64,000 nucleotides of DNA from Macrotis lagotis (taxonomy: Eukaryota; Chordata; Mammalia; Peramelemorphia; Peramelidae). The stretch spans positions 653,780,957 through 653,844,956 of the forward strand of contig NC_133666.1 in the NCBI RefSeq assembly GCF_037893015.1, written 5' to 3'. Below the pieces are notes generated by a model that saw nothing but the letters and a program-made list of their open reading frames with translations, ran no database searches and was not told the origin of the DNA. Below are positions 45,120 through 58,420 of the stretch, one piece after another (position 1 is the stretch's first letter; each line of letters begins with the position of its first letter). The translations under genes were made by a program, and so were the position numbers.

Positions 45120-47450
45120 ACCTTATGCAAATTGATTTGTTTCTTATTATTTACTGTTTTAAAAAGTCCTGCTAGCCGGTGAATGATCTCCTTGTACCTA
45201 ATAAGGATATCTTGGACCTGATATTTGTTATGTAATTGTAATCTTGCTAATAAATTGATTTGCTCTGAAATGCTGAGGAGGGATAAATATCCCTCAGTTT
45301 CCAATGTGACAGTTGGTGAGCCAGCCAGGAAGTTTGACAGAGGGAACCTAACCCCCAAAACAGCCCTCTTTGAATAATGCTCAATACCCAGCATATATTC
45401 TGATCAATTTTTCATCAAGGGACTTCTCCATTGAGGACAATTTCATAGATCAGATTTTCCCTTGGCCTTATTCTCAATTCTTCTGAGCCTAGATAAGACC
45501 CTGGAATCCATTCTATGGGAGAATCAAATTCATAAATAGACTAATCTCTCCCATCTCTGTGGGATAGAGTATAGTGGAATCCCCCCTTTAGATGGACTCT
45601 GATGGAACTTATAAAAAGGAGCTCCCCTCCCTTCCCCAAGAAATAGAGGAAATTCTCAGTTTAACCAGAAATGACAAAAAATAACACTATCAAGTGAAAT
45701 TTGGCAAAAAAAATGCAAAAGATTTATCTGATGACTTATTCTAGCCTGAGTTTGGCACCTTTTTCTGAGTATAGAAAGTTAAGATTGGCTATTGAACATC
45801 CTCATTCAAAACAATTGAATTGCTGGTTTTGCTGGTAAGTCCTGAATAATGGGACATTTCTGGATCCTCTTAACAGGAAAACCAGGAGGGACTGTCCCTT
45901 ATGCTAATTATGCTGTCACTTATTCTAATCTTCAGCAGATCTTCCTGCCCTCATTTACTGACTGGACTAGCATTACTGCTGTTGGTTTTATCTGACTAAG
46001 AATTATATCTTTTCATCAATTTATGAGTGAGAACTAAGGCCGTTATTAACACCCACAAACAAATATGAGACAATTTATGAAATGCCAGAGGTCCCTGGGT
46101 CTCATGGTTATTGGATTTGTCATCTCATTCGTCAAAGTATTCCTGACTCATGCCAAGGCAGTACAATGACATCATACCATTGTTGGCAGGCACAAAAGAT
46201 AGATATTCCATCAATTATTTCATCTGCCTTTGCTCCACTCCTTTTTGCTAATTGTAAAGTAATTAGCAAAAGCTTTAACTTAATATATTTTACTCAGCCA
46301 GTAAATAGTAATGTTAAGTTTCTTAAGTATCTCCAGTTTCTCCCCACAGTCAGAGTCAGATCCTCTTTTAACACACAAAAAAGAATGTTCCTTCTTTGAC
46401 TAACACAGCCCTTGCCAGTCTTTCTTTTTTGCATTAATAAGATTGGGACCAACGACACCTCCATAGCTTTGGGAAACAATTCAGTGAAATTTTACTTTCC
46501 AGAGAGAGGCCAATACCAGAGTCTCTAATAGCACTATAGACTGATCTCAGGACTATAACTCTATCATCCTTATTTATAATAGTAGAATATACCTCTGAAC
46601 CATATCAAAGTATTCCAAAAATGCCATGAGAATTGGTAATCCAGAGACAGTCCTACATGGTTGGTATGAAAATTGTGGAATATCTCACTAACCTGCCTCC
46701 ATTTTCAATGTTTAATCATTCAAGAGGTTTAATGTGGAAAAAAAAAGAGTGCTGGGAATGTACAGCTATGGTGGCCTTCATGTAGAAGGAGAAACACAAA
46801 ACAAATCCCAATTCACAAAATTGATACAACAATGTAGCCATGCTAAAAGAATTTTCTAAACCAGAATGTTTCAGTCAATAAGGAATATCTCTGCTGAGGT
46901 TAAGGAGATAACACAACATACGATTCAGGCCATATCCCAAACACCCAGTGCTATCACTTCCATGCAAGTAAAGATTGGTTTCTTTGCAAAGATGGTGTTA
47001 CAGCATCATTTGGTATTAATTTCCTCCCTGCTGCCCAGAAAAGAGCATACACTATCTTCAACCAGAGTTACTATTCCTGTATTGCTTGATTAGGAGATAT
47101 CACCAATATCCATGAACTTCAACAAATTATTTCAAGTATACTGCATATTGTCAATGATTCCATGTACAATGCAATGATTCCTGATGGATTTCCTTTTCCT
47201 GGTTTTCTGTGATTTCAAAGGAATGGCATATTTGTTATGTAATTAAATGGGCCCCTATTATCATGGTCATCATTATCACTTTTCATTCCTATCTTAAGCT
47301 CTACACTAATTGATGTATTAAAACATGCTCAGAGTTGATTCCTAGATATATTATGGTAATTAGGGATGATATATTGGTTAAAAATGATGTACTCCAGAAA
47401 TGGGAATATGTTGAATAACCTGCTCTCTATTTCTGTGATCATGTTTTTTG
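45120..47450 (+). mobile_element. probable decayed endogenous retrovirus fragment (fossil)
   Basis: An AATAAA signal at about 45250 is followed by a U5-like stretch ending ...TGTGACA and then by TGGTGAGCCAGCCAGGAAG, which looks like an LTR end and primer-binding region. About 2 kb of AT-rich sequence with short broken reading frames follows; near 46.9-47.2 kb these have a weak envelope-like flavour. The copy is old and heavily broken, with the left LTR incomplete and most internal genes missing. The family is not assigned. Confidence 0.35.
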
Positions 47451-47489
47451 CCAGTGTAGATGAAATCGTTTTTTCATAGCAATATAACA

Positions 47490-47582
47490 AAAAAATATAA
47501 ATTCACAGATCTATTAGGTTCAACTTGCTATTTCTTTTAAATATATAATGTCATCATGTAAACTTATCTTATTTCTTCTCTG

Positions 47583-47632
<50 letters not shown>

Positions 47633-49090
47633 TTCCTCCTACTCTAAAGAGGCCTACAATTAGACACAAATATTTATATATGTAAAATTATTCTATAAAT
47701 ACTATTAATCAGTTCTTTCTCTGGATGCAGATAGTATTTTCATAAGTCCTTTGTAGTTTATTTAGGTATTTACAATAGTCAAAATTACTTATTCACCTTT
47801 GTTCTTAAAACAGTATTACTGTGACTATATGCAATGTTCTCTTGGCTCTGCTCATTTTGTTCTTCATCATTACATGCTTGCTAAGATTGAGTTCATCATT
47901 TCTTTCAGCACAATCAGTATTCCAACACAGTCATATACCACAACTTAAAATTTCTAGTTCTTTGCCACCACAAAGAGAATTAATATATTTTAGAACATAT
48001 AAGTTCTTTCCCCTTTTTTCCAATAATCTTTGGAAATAATCTAGTAGAGGTATTGCTAGGTTACAGGGCATAAGGAGTTTAATAACTCTTCAGACAAAAT
48101 TCCAGATTGTTCTCCAATATGACTGGATCAGTTCACAATTCCATCAATTCCTCATCCCCTCCAACATTTGTCACATTCTTCTTGAATCATTTTAGGTTTA
48201 AAATGATATCTCAAGGCTGTTTTAATATGCATTTCTTTAATCAATAATTATTTAGAGCATTTTTCATATGAATATAAATTGTTTTTATTTCTTCATTGGA
48301 AAACTGCCTTTTTGAAATGCCTTATAGTTTTGTAGATTTTAGAAGGTTCTTTATATATTTTATATATGAGATCTTTTTCTGAGAAACTGTCTATTTTCTA
48401 CTCTCCTTCTGATCTTGACTACAATTGTTTTATTTGAAAAAAACTTTTAATTTGGAGCAGCTAGGTGGCGCAGTGGATAGAGCACCCGCCCTGGAGTCAG
48501 GAGTACCTGAGCTCAAATCCAGCCTCAGACACTTAACAATTACTTAGCTGTGTGGCCTTAGGCAAGCCACTTAACCCCATTGCCTTGCAAAAAAAAACAA
48601 AACAAGAAAAACCCTTTTAATTTGATGTAATCAAAATTATACATTTTCACATTTCACTCTGCTCTAACTCCTTTATTTACCTATTTATTATAATTTATAA
48701 TTTATTATAAATTGTTCACCTATCCATAAGTAATATGTTTCATGCTCCTCTAATTTTATTGTAATCTCTCTCTTTTTATATCTAAGTCATGTATTCATTT
48801 TGACCTTATTTTGGTAAATGGTGCAAAATATTGGTCTATGTTAAGTTTCTGACAGATTAGTTTCTAATTTCCCCAATGAATTTTATCAATAAAGACTTCT
48901 TATTCCAAAATATAAAATTTTTAACTTGTCAAATACAAGGATACTATTTTTATTTATTCTGCATATTGTATGTCTTCTCTGTTCTATTGATCTACCTTTT
49001 TATTTCTTAACCAGTACCAGATAGGTACTGCCTTATAATTTAATATATGGTAATGCAAAACCTCTTGTTTTGCCTTTTTTCATTAGATAA
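47490..49090 (-). mobile_element. L1, antisense, 3' part (left half)
   Basis: 3' UTR and ORF2 in reverse: 'ctttctctggatgcagatagtattttcat', 'tctagttctttgccaccacaaagag', 'gatgagatctttttctgagaaactg', 'tgttctattgatctacctttttatttctt'. It contains a (TCTG)(TC)n tract at 47578-47632 and a SINE at 48454. It is continued at 50341-50650 beyond a HAL1-like insertion. Confidence 0.8.
48454..48606 (+). mobile_element. WSINE1-like SINE in L1
   Basis: A full copy with direct repeats 'aaaaacttttaattt' (48439-48453) and a near-copy 'aaaaacccttttaatttg' (48607-48624). Confidence 0.92.
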
Positions 49091-49102
49091 TTTGCTATTC
49101 TT

Positions 49103-50328
49103 TTCCCCCTAATTTGTTTTTTTATTTTTCTTTAATTTATTTATACATTACTAAAATATTCTTGTTTGTGTATACATAATACCCCTTCCCCACAAAAATA
49201 TAAAACCTCATGAGAAATAAAGTAAAAGAGGAAAACAATGTGTTTCAGTTTGTGTTCTGATACCATCAGCTCTGTCTCTAGTGGATGACTTTCTTTATGA
49301 TAAGTCCATCATAGAAGTTACTTCCATATTTTTCCACAGTTGCTGGTGCTGATTGGAATTCCCTCCATCCATTCCTCCCCACTACCATCTGTTATATTTT
49401 ATCTTTCATTTCACTCTGTTCCTCTTCAAAAATGTACTGTGGGGCAGCCCAGTGGTGTAGCAGATAGAGCACCGACCCTGGGACCAAGAGGTCCCAAGCC
49501 CACATCCCACCCCAGGGACCTAGCAACCACCCAGCCCTGTAGTCCCAGACAGACCACCCAGTCCCAGCATCCTGCAAAAAGTAGAAAAGAAAATGTGTTA
49601 TATCTGATTATCCTTACCTATGACTTACCTTCTCCTCTATCACCCACATCCTCCCCAGCCCTCCCCATCTCCCTTCTCTCCTTTTTCTTCTAGATGTCTA
49701 TACCTTATTGAGTGTGTTTGCTGTTTCCTCTTGGAGCCATTTCTGATGAAAATGAAGGCTCCCTCATTCTCCCTTGCCTTCCCCCCTTCTATACCATTGC
49801 AAAAGCTACATGAAATATTTTTTATATGAAATATCTTAGCCTATTCTACATCTCCTTTTTCTTAGTCCCAGTACATTTCCCTTTCCCCCCTTTGACTCCA
49901 TCTTCCATTTTCTGGGATCTGGGCTGTACTGAGGGCCACAACCATGCTGAGGCCTGGGCTCTGTCTTTGCCCTGGCAGAGGTCTCCCTGCTGATCTTCCA
50001 AATTGTACTTGGTGCTCCCTGAGGTAACAGGTCAGGAAACTGCCTCTGCTGCTAGGAGCCAGCATTCCCAGGGGCCCTGGGGCTGTTTCTGGGAGGCTGA
50101 AGTTCCTTCACTCCTGCGTGGTGCTGCCCCTTCAACCCTGTGGAACAGAGTCTTCCCACTATTTTCCAGGTTGCCTTGGGCTGGAGAATTGCCTTATTGG
50201 ATCTTTCTGTGGGTTCTGTCTCTCAATAATTTAGTTAGAGTCATAATTTTAAGGTTTTTGAAATAATTTTGGAGAGAGCACCTAAGAGAGGCTGTACTCC
50301 TGCCGCCATCTTGGCTCCACTCCATTCC
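49103..50328 (-). mobile_element. short HAL1-like derivative without ORF1, with target-site duplication
   Basis: A 1.2-kb insertion flanked by the exact 12-bp repeat tttgctattctt at 49091-49102 and 50329-50340. It splits an L1 whose sequence is collinear on both sides. Read on the minus strand it has the same 5' terminus (GAGCCAAGATGGCGG) and 5' UTR as the element at 40.4 kb. It then jumps near 49870 straight into the 3' UTR, including the first SINE-like module at about 49441-49575. The whole ORF1 region is absent, so it is non-autonomous at every level. Confidence 0.82.
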
Positions 50329-50340
50329 TTTGCTATTCTT

Positions 50341-50650
50341 ATTATTTTTTAGGGTTTTTTTGTAAGGCAAACGGGGTTAAGTGGCTTGCCCAAGGCCACA
50401 CATTTTCTCTCAAATGAATTTTTGTTATTGTTTTTGTCTAATTCTGTAAAATAGTTTTTTTGGTAATTTAAATGGGATTGGACTGAATGTCTAAATAAGT
50501 TAAAAGTTTTGTTTTTATTATATTAACTTTGTCCACCCACGAACTATATTTCTCCAGCTTTTGTCTAATTTTACTTTTATTATAGTTTTATTCATATGGT
50601 ATCTGAGATTGATTTGAGAGATGTATACCCAGGTATTTTATATTATCTAG
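50341..50650 (-). mobile_element. L1, antisense (right half of the split copy)
   Basis: 'aattttgtctaattctgtaaaatag'-like, 'tgggattggactgaatgtctaaataa' and 'gagatgtatacccaggtattttat' continue the antisense L1 of 47490-49090 after the target duplication. A 60-bp SINE tail piece in reverse sits at 50345-50403. Confidence 0.75.
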
Positions 50651-50760
50651 GACTTTTTTTTTTTGGCTTTTGCAAGGCAATGGGGGCAGGTTAAGTGATT
50701 TGCCCAAGGTCACACAGCTAAGTAATTATTAAGTGTCTGAGGCTAGATTTGAACTCAGGT
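50651..50760 (-). mobile_element. WSINE1-like SINE, head missing
   Basis: 'ttttggcttttgcaaggcaatggggg ... agtaattattaagtgtctgaggctagatttgaactcagg' in reverse, truncated at the tRNA head. Confidence 0.85.
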
Positions 50761-50865
50761 TTGTTAAGATTTGTTTGTTAAGTATTTAGATAAGGTGATT
50801 GATGGGAGACAGGTCTCTGAAGAATCAAAGACTACAAGGAAGCCACCAAAAAAAGAAAAGTTTCT

Positions 50866-51004
50866 TTTTTTTTTTTGCAAGGCATTTGGCTTTCCCAAGG
50901 CCACACAGCTAGGTAATTATTAAGTGTCTGAGACTGGATTTGAACCCAGGTACTCCTGATTCCAAGGCCAGTGTTTTATCCACTATGCTACCTAGCCGCC
51001 CCTG
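50866..51004 (-). mobile_element. WSINE1-like SINE with target-site duplication
   Basis: Reverse copy, flanked by aaagaaaagtttct at 50852-50865 and 51005-51018, an exact repeat. Confidence 0.92.
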
Positions 51005-51069
51005 AAAGAAAAGTTTCTAAGTAAAAATTTCCAAGCAAAAATTCAGAACAAAAGTTGGGTTGAAATAAT

Positions 51070-51300
51070 TAATGATGATGATGATGCTGATGATGATGAT
51101 TAATAGATAGCATTTATATAGTTAAGATTTGCAAACTCTTCACATATATTATTCACATTCCTTGCAACAACCTTGTGAGGTAGATTGTACTATTATCTAC
51201 ATTTTATAGATAAAGAAATTGAGTCTGAGAGAAGTTATACTACTAGGAAGTAGCTAAAATAGCATTTGAACTTAGGTCTTGATTTCATAGTCTATAATTC
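51070..51300 (-). mobile_element. (GAT)n plus MIR/CORE-SINE, antisense
   Basis: A short GAT repeat is followed by 'tagatttgcaaactcttcaca'-like, 'ccttgtgaggtagattgtactattat' and 'gatttgaacttaggtctt' in reverse MIR order. Confidence 0.7.
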
Positions 51301-52710
51301 AATTTAGCCAGGATTTAGTGAATGCCCACTTTATTTATGGCACTATACAGTGACAAAAAGGAAACATTCTCATCCCTTAAGAAATGAGACAAAAGGAGTT
51401 TCTTGTAGTTCACCAAGGCAGTAGTGATGAGTGTGGCCAGGGTCCTGGAATTCAAACTGTGGGGCTTCTATATAACTTCTATATAAAAAGGGGACAATCT
51501 TGCATAATATATGTTTCAGGGAAAGATTATCATGACTAGTACCTATTTCAGGAAAAGACAATTTTACTAGTACATGTTTCAATAAGGAGATGGTGTCAGC
51601 GTTGCCTCAGCTCCTCCCCTATTAGAGTATCATAGGGATATGAGATTCATGCTAATGGAGATGGAGTAATTACATGCGGACTGTCTTTTCCTATGGGTTG
51701 ACTGGCATGTGCCCCAAAGGACAGGCAAGGCAGAAACACAGAGACTTATCAGCATTAATCACTGCTGATCCTTTTTGGTGCTAACCATTTTTAAGGTGCT
51801 TAGATCTCTATCATTCCTGCATCATACTGGCTCTACTGGCTATAATTTGGAAATTGGCTTTGGAATCAGTTCTTTGCACCAAGGAAGGCACTGAAACACA
51901 AACAGAAATATGACAGGAAAACCTATAGATACTTTAAACATAAAAAAAATGGAAACCAAGAGATTAGCTATTGCCATGGAAATCAGGGTTCCTTTTATTC
52001 TTCCTGGAAATAGTTTCAGGCTTTCCAAACTGACCTACAAAGGCCATACCCCCCCCCCCCCCGCCCCAGTCAGGAGGAAATCTAGAGGCAATCTAGTTTG
52101 TAAGGTCATAGTCCCTAAATATGTGTACCTATGGTTTTATTAACAAATACTTATAAAAATACTTATTAACAAATGCTTTAAAAATTAATAAATATTTATA
52201 TTAAATTTTTTCAAAAGAGTTGGACTATATCCAGTCCCCTACATGGGTAATATGATGGAAAAGTGTTTTTTCATTAAAAATGCTCTCATTAAATAGGAAA
52301 GTATAGTAGAAACCTGAATTTCTGCATGCTTTCTTTGTAAATGTGTTAGGAAGTCAGGTAAGTGTGGGTTGGAAGTCAAAAGTGCTTGTTCCAACTCACA
52401 ACTTCTGTTTAATTTGAGGAGAGCCAGTAATATCCTTTTTATTTGTTTGTTTGTTTGTTCATATAGGGACTAAAATCCCTGTGGGACTATTAAAAATGCT
52501 TGTATGTGTTAAACCTCCCAGCTTAAGAAAATTGTCTAGAATGTTCTTTCCATCCTAAATGGTCCCATTTCTTTTCAAGGATAGGGAATAATTACATACC
52601 ATTTGCAATTCTATTTCCAGATCTAGTGTCTCATTTTGTTCATAGCACAGAATTGTCAGTCTGACAATATTGAAAATGGGGTGAGAATTTCCCAATCAAA
52701 AGTGAATGAG
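51301..52710. other. intergenic stretch, nothing firm
   Basis: A pure C run is at about 52052-52064. No exon, splice-flanked frame or repeat family was recognised. Confidence 0.4.
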
Positions 52711-52862
52711 GGGGCAGCTAGGTGGCACAGTGGACAGAGCACTGGCCCTGGAGTCAGGAGTACCTGAGTTCAAATCTGGCCTCAGACACTTAATAATTAC
52801 CTGGCTGTGTAGCCTTGGGCAAGCCATTTAACCCCATTGCCTTGAAAAAACTAAAAAAAAAT
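52711..52862 (+). mobile_element. WSINE1-like SINE
   Basis: A near-consensus copy (ggggcagctaggtggcacag) with an A-rich tail. Direct repeats are poorly preserved ('gtgaatgag' and 'ataattgag'). Confidence 0.9.
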
Positions 52863-55600
52863 AATTGAGTGGGATGACTCATGCTTCCAGTTCATGGCAG
52901 TACAATTTGGCAGTGTTTCTAATTTTACATAATTGACTATAAAAGAATAATCACACAGGTCCTGGATTCCTGCTGTCATGCCTACCAGGGGCCACCCATC
53001 TCCCAAGGACAAAAGGGACATGAGCACATATCCACAAATTGGTCTGATTAAAAACATGGCTGCCATGTTGAATCAGACACAGAAAAATATTGGGCTCTAC
53101 TGTTCTTTCAACCCCAAGGGTACAAAACAAGGCTTAAAGTACAAAAACCAAATGCATGTTAGAAGTGAGGGATTGTGTCCTAATTATCAGATTCAAGCAA
53201 ACAAGTACCCAAATATCACTGAATGGTTCCCTTTCAGTTTAACTGGGTCCAGAGCTTGATCAGGGCTTGCATCCTTTACAGGGCAGGCTTCACAGGGGAA
53301 TAATGCATCCAGGTCCTACACTTGGCAATCTTAGTGTTAGCAGAATCTGGAAAATGTTCATTTGGTCTCTGCACACCAAAACATCTCTTAGTCAATAGAC
53401 TTGAGCAGTTCAACTGAGCATTTTCCAGATTGATCTGCAAGTGGTGAAAGTCATTCAATTCCTTTCTCCTTTTGTCACAGTTTTCTTCCTTGAGGAGTTA
53501 ATCTGCTGACAAGGAAGGCAACTAGAGACCACAATGGACCTCTGCATAAATTGTGTGTACAAATCATCATTTGGAAAATGAGTCATTTTCTCCCTTCATT
53601 TTATAGGAGCCTTCAAAATAGGAAAACAAGGCAATTTTAAAATCTTTTGACAATTAATAAAAATTACATATAAATCTTTAATCCAATTTTAGAATTTATT
53701 ACTAGAGCATACTCAAAGTCAATATTTACATTAAAACATTTGGAAGCTAATTGTGTGCATGTATGTGTGTATGTGTGTATACACACATATAACTTATTTC
53801 TTAGATTTCTAAGAGGTTAATCTTGTTACTTTCCTGAAGTTTATTACTCCAGTAAAATTTTAAACCACTGTTATACTTTTATCCTTGATTTCATTTTGAG
53901 GATACATACATACATACATGCATACATATTTGTGTGCTTATATATGTAAGTATATTGCTCATAACAGTCTCAAAAAATAACATATTTCAAGGACCTAATC
54001 TTAAGCATGCATCTATAACTATTAGTAAGGAGATGGCAAGTCTAAGAACTCATTTATTTAGTTTCTTAAAATATAGAACTAGGTAAAAATTAAATTAAAA
54101 AAATAAGATTTTTCATATTTATATTTTAAGGTGTTTTAGTAGTAATATGTTAATTAATAGATTTAAAATTACAATAGCAAAACTTCCATTATTCACCCAC
54201 CCTAATAATAGAAATTTGTTATGAAAGAAAAAGAGAGGCACACTTGTGTTTTTGTCTCTTGAAGGGCACAAACTAATCTGACATAAGTCAATAACATGGG
54301 AAAATTTTCCTCAGTTTTGTTTGATTTAAGTTAAAATTCTTAGTTAACAGTGAATTATATAGCAAAGTTGCACATTATTCACAGGATAACAAAGCCAGGC
54401 TCAGAATTAATCAGGTTGAAAAATTTCTGTTCAGAAAGGAAATAACATAATCTGGAATATGATCAAGAAAATCCTTCCCTTGCTTATATATATAAGTTCA
54501 TCCCCTTAATATTCATAGGCACAGATATTTAACTTTAGCAGTTCTGAGACTGCACACCCTTTAGGCAGCACATAGCATTCTACTTCAATGGTGAACGATT
54601 GGTTTAACAATTCAGACAATCCTACTTGACTTCACAATAGTATCAAATTACAAATGCAAGAGATTTTACCTCAAATGACAAAATTTTACTCAGCACAGTT
54701 AGTGCTTGGATATTGTTTTTATCTTTCTCATGTTTGAATAGCAGTTAACAATGAGCACATATAAGAACACTTCATTTATCCTTCATTTATAAATTGAGAG
54801 TAATCTGAAATTTCATACATAGAGCAAATACATTGTGGTTGCTGATTACAGAAAGCCTCCAATCTGTATTGCTTCTTTACCTTTAAGACAAAATGAAATC
54901 TTTGAAACTAAAGATTATTGTTACTAAGTTGGTAAAAGATGTAACTTTAATACATAGTATTCTCTTAACAGATACAATTTCATAATTTTCCTAAGTGAGG
55001 ATCAAATAATCTCAGATGAAACTCATTCTTTTCTATAAGAAAACTGATAAATCTCCCCACTTCAATTAGGATTGGTTCTAATCTCTCAAATTTAATTATT
55101 TTAGTATTCTAAAATGTATTGTGGGCAGAGATGATAAAATCTTGTAACCCCGACTGAATAGAAACACCTAAAAATTTCAGATCTTTTCTACTCCCTTCAC
55201 CTACGAAGAGTATTATTATCCATTTTAAATAAAATCTACCCAATTATTTAATATTCTTCAAGCATTGTAACCAAATTATTTAACATCTCAATTCAGAATC
55301 TAACAGTGTTCAGATCAAAAGGGTAGGTTTTTCCTAATAATACAGTTGTAACACTTTCTGTGCACCATTTTTTCAAGTCAACAGCATTTCTTACAAATGG
55401 TTTCCCAATTTCACAATATAAGAAAAATTTGAAACTTAACAATAGCATAAGTAATATTATGGATTTAAAAAACATAACACAAAACTTTTTTCAGTCAAAT
55501 AATATTAATTCTTTTAAAAGCAGTTCAAATCCTCTTATACAGAAAATTACCATTTATCAGTTTGGCAATCTATATCAACCATTTTCAAACTCATGGATTG
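52863..55600. other. intergenic stretch, AT-rich and unassigned
   Basis: 52.95-53.46 kb has two opposed reading frames (52978-53259 plus, 53276-53458 minus) with no domain I recognise and no splice context. The rest is AT-rich, with small (TGTA)n patches at 53760-53790 and 53905-53930. It looks more unique than its surroundings. Confidence 0.4.
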
Positions 55601-55760
55601 TACTTACATTTAATAAAATAACAGCTAAAATTTATGTAGGAATTACTATGTACCAAGCATTGTGATTGGTTATCATAGCAACTGCAAGAGGTAGGTGATA
55701 TTGTTATCCTATTTAACAGATGAGGAAACTGAGGCAAAATGAAGTGTCTTTTTTGACCTC
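55600..55760 (-). mobile_element. MIR/CORE-SINE remnant, antisense
   Basis: 'tgtaggaattactatgtaccaagcattgtg', then 'cctatttaacagatgaggaaactgaggcaaa' in reverse order. Confidence 0.6.
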
Positions 55761-57660
55761 ACTAAGATAATAAATTTCTGAGACTTTTTTTCAAAAAGAT
55801 ATCTAAATCCATATATTTTCCAAGTATAGTCTTAATACCAAGTATCAAAAGTAGTTTTTGTTGAGTTCTATTTTATCACAATAATCCTAATACAAGAAGA
55901 GATTCCACTATAAATGAGATATGTTATGGCTTAGTTTCAGGACAAAATTTTCACCAAGTCAAGTCTGCATTTACAAATGCAAATGATCACATTCAAAAAT
56001 CTCAGTTTTCCCAAGAGCCCTTGCTTTCAGTTATCTCACTTTCAAAGGCATGTTGTGGCAGGTTTATTCCCATTCCCTCTTTTTGGAACCCATAGGTCTC
56101 TAAAAACTCTAATGATCCTTCAAGGTGAGAGTTTTTTACACTATGCTCAAATAAAGTTTTTTATACTATGCTCAAATTTTGTTTCTATTTTTCCATTGTT
56201 AAATGTTAAAACTTGATAGAATATTGTCTGAAATTGATAATAGATATTTCCCTAAAAATGTTTATAATGCTATAGATTTCTACAAACCAGGAAAAAGATT
56301 TCTATTCTTTTATCAGGCTTTATTTCTGTGATCTCTAATCTGTTCAGGTTTGTGAGAACAGAATTTTGCAGTTTTGTTACATATCTCCCACTGAATATCT
56401 AATAAAATATGAGCGCCCTGCTTAATTTTACTTGCTGATAAGAAATTGTTTTGAGACTTCCTTAGTCTTCCTCACTCTTCTAAATGTCTTTTCCATGCTG
56501 TATCACTGGGTTTTCTCTAAGAATTGCATACTAAAGCACTTCTAAGTGGAAGCCTCCCATTTAACAGCCTGCATTTCCTTTTTCCCAGGGATTCACTAAA
56601 ATCTCTACTTCCTTCTCTTTCTTGAGTTCCTTCTTCTCTGATCTTTCCCTACATCCTTTCTTAAGAATGCCATGCTCTTTGTGGGATTTTTCTGGAGAAA
56701 CTGGGGTTGTATAGACATGTTGATGAGAGGCAGTCTCAACTTGGAAGTATCTTGCCTAGACTTATTCCTCAATAGGAAGGCACCAAGTATCCATTTTTCC
56801 TAGACTCCAGTTCTTCAAGATTTGTTTTTTAGAGTATTTGGCTGACAGTAATCAAAGGTTTTTTGTTTATCTGAATAAGCTAGCTCTCACAGTTATCTAA
56901 GTATTGAGTTCAACCACCTGCTTTGGATATTCTTGGTTGAATGGGAAATATTCCCCTTTCCCAAGCTTTTAACAGCTTGACTAAATGGGAGTCACCAACG
57001 GGAATTTTATACTATTATTACCTTATCTTGTGGCAATTGAAAGTTGAGCAGGACCATTTACTCCCCACTGCCCTGTTTTCATGCATTTGCATGGCCTTTT
57101 CTTCATGCATAAATGAGAAAAAAAATTAGTTTTTGGTTCAGGACCCATTTCTTCTTATCCTTACTGACTTTGGGGGGTTCAATTATCCAACTACTTTATG
57201 ATTAATCTTCAGGAAAGTCCACTCTGGCCTGTGATTGATCAAAGGCCCAAGTGCCAGCTATGCAATAAAAATAGACTTACATAATGATAGTCACTCTAAT
57301 AAATGACCCATCTTGACTGGTTCATCAAATTGTTAAAAGAAAATCTCCAATCAGTTTTCACCCTGATTAAGAGTCAAATTCAGGAAATAAGATAAAGGGA
57401 GTTAATTGTAGCATATCAAGGTAGCATTGGGTTTAGCTTGAACATGAATTCAGCTTGCTTTTTCTCACTGTAATATTAGACAAGGTTGTCAGTCATGAGA
57501 GTCATAAAATATATGAGAAGGGACAAAAATTGTTTGGAAGATTCTGCGGTGTGTGATAGTGATTTACTTAGGGAAGTTTAAAAGGGTCACAGTGAAGATC
57601 TAGTTGAAATTATATAACATAAATTTATAGTGGACACTTTCAGCATGGTTTAAATTTTTT
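55761..57660. other. intergenic stretch, unassigned
   Basis: No exon, RNA gene or repeat was identified. A 20-base local duplication around 'ttttatactatgctcaaat' occurs at about 56128-56178. Confidence 0.4.
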
Positions 57661-57943
57661 TTCCATCCTTCTTCAGTAGTATGGGAATAAAACTGAGTGA
57701 TATATGATTGGAGCAATCCAAAAAAGTGGGATTGGCAGGGTCAGAAAAAGACTAGAATATGGGGAAAGGGACTGATGAGGACAGGTGTAAAGCTGAACTT
57801 ATTTATCAAGGGATTAAGTACAAAGAGTATAATTAATATAAAAGGGGTGACTTCAAAAAGAACTGAGCCATCAAAGGATGAGAATTAAAAATAGTGTTTG
57901 TGGTTTAAAGACAAAAGGAAATGAAGAATGAAAACAGATTGTG

Positions 57944-58084
57944 TGGGGCTTCTAGGTGGCGTAGTGGATAAAGCACCAGCCCTGGAGTCAGGAGTACCTG
58001 GGTTCAAATCCAGTCTCAGACACATACCTAGCTGTATGGCCTTGGGCAAGCCACTTAACCCCATTTGCCTTGCAAAAACCTAAA
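57944..58084 (+). mobile_element. WSINE1-like SINE with target-site duplication
   Basis: Flanked by aaaacagattgtg at 57931-57943 and 58085-58097, exact. It lacks the 'ttaataatta' block of most copies. Confidence 0.93.
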
Positions 58085-58261
58085 AAAACAGATTGTGATC
58101 AGATAATGACATTTCAAAGCTAAGGGACATGAGGATGGTGTATTTCTGGATGATGGCAACATCAAGGATATAAACATTTCTTTGTAGCAGTGGTAGGACA
58201 GGAGGAGGTCATGTGAAATAAGCAATTTAAACACTTGTAAAGTTAAAGTGTTTGAAGGAAT

Positions 58262-58420
58262 GTCAATGAGTATCTATCTGTCTTTTTATCTCTCTATCAT
58301 CTCTCTCTCTCTATCATCCATCCATCCATCCATCTAATCTTTCCATCTATGCATCTATCCATCCATCTATCCATCTATCTATCTTTCTATCTATCTATCT
58401 GTCTATCTATCTGTCTATCA
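58262..58420. repeat. (TCTA/TCCA)n tetranucleotide repeat
   Basis: An imperfect array of TCTA, TCCA and TCTG units, a likely length-variable microsatellite. Confidence 0.9.

Noticed and set aside
58262-58420. Possible CRISPR-like or direct-repeat array
   Set aside because: It is a simple tetranucleotide repeat without spacers; the genome is eukaryotic.
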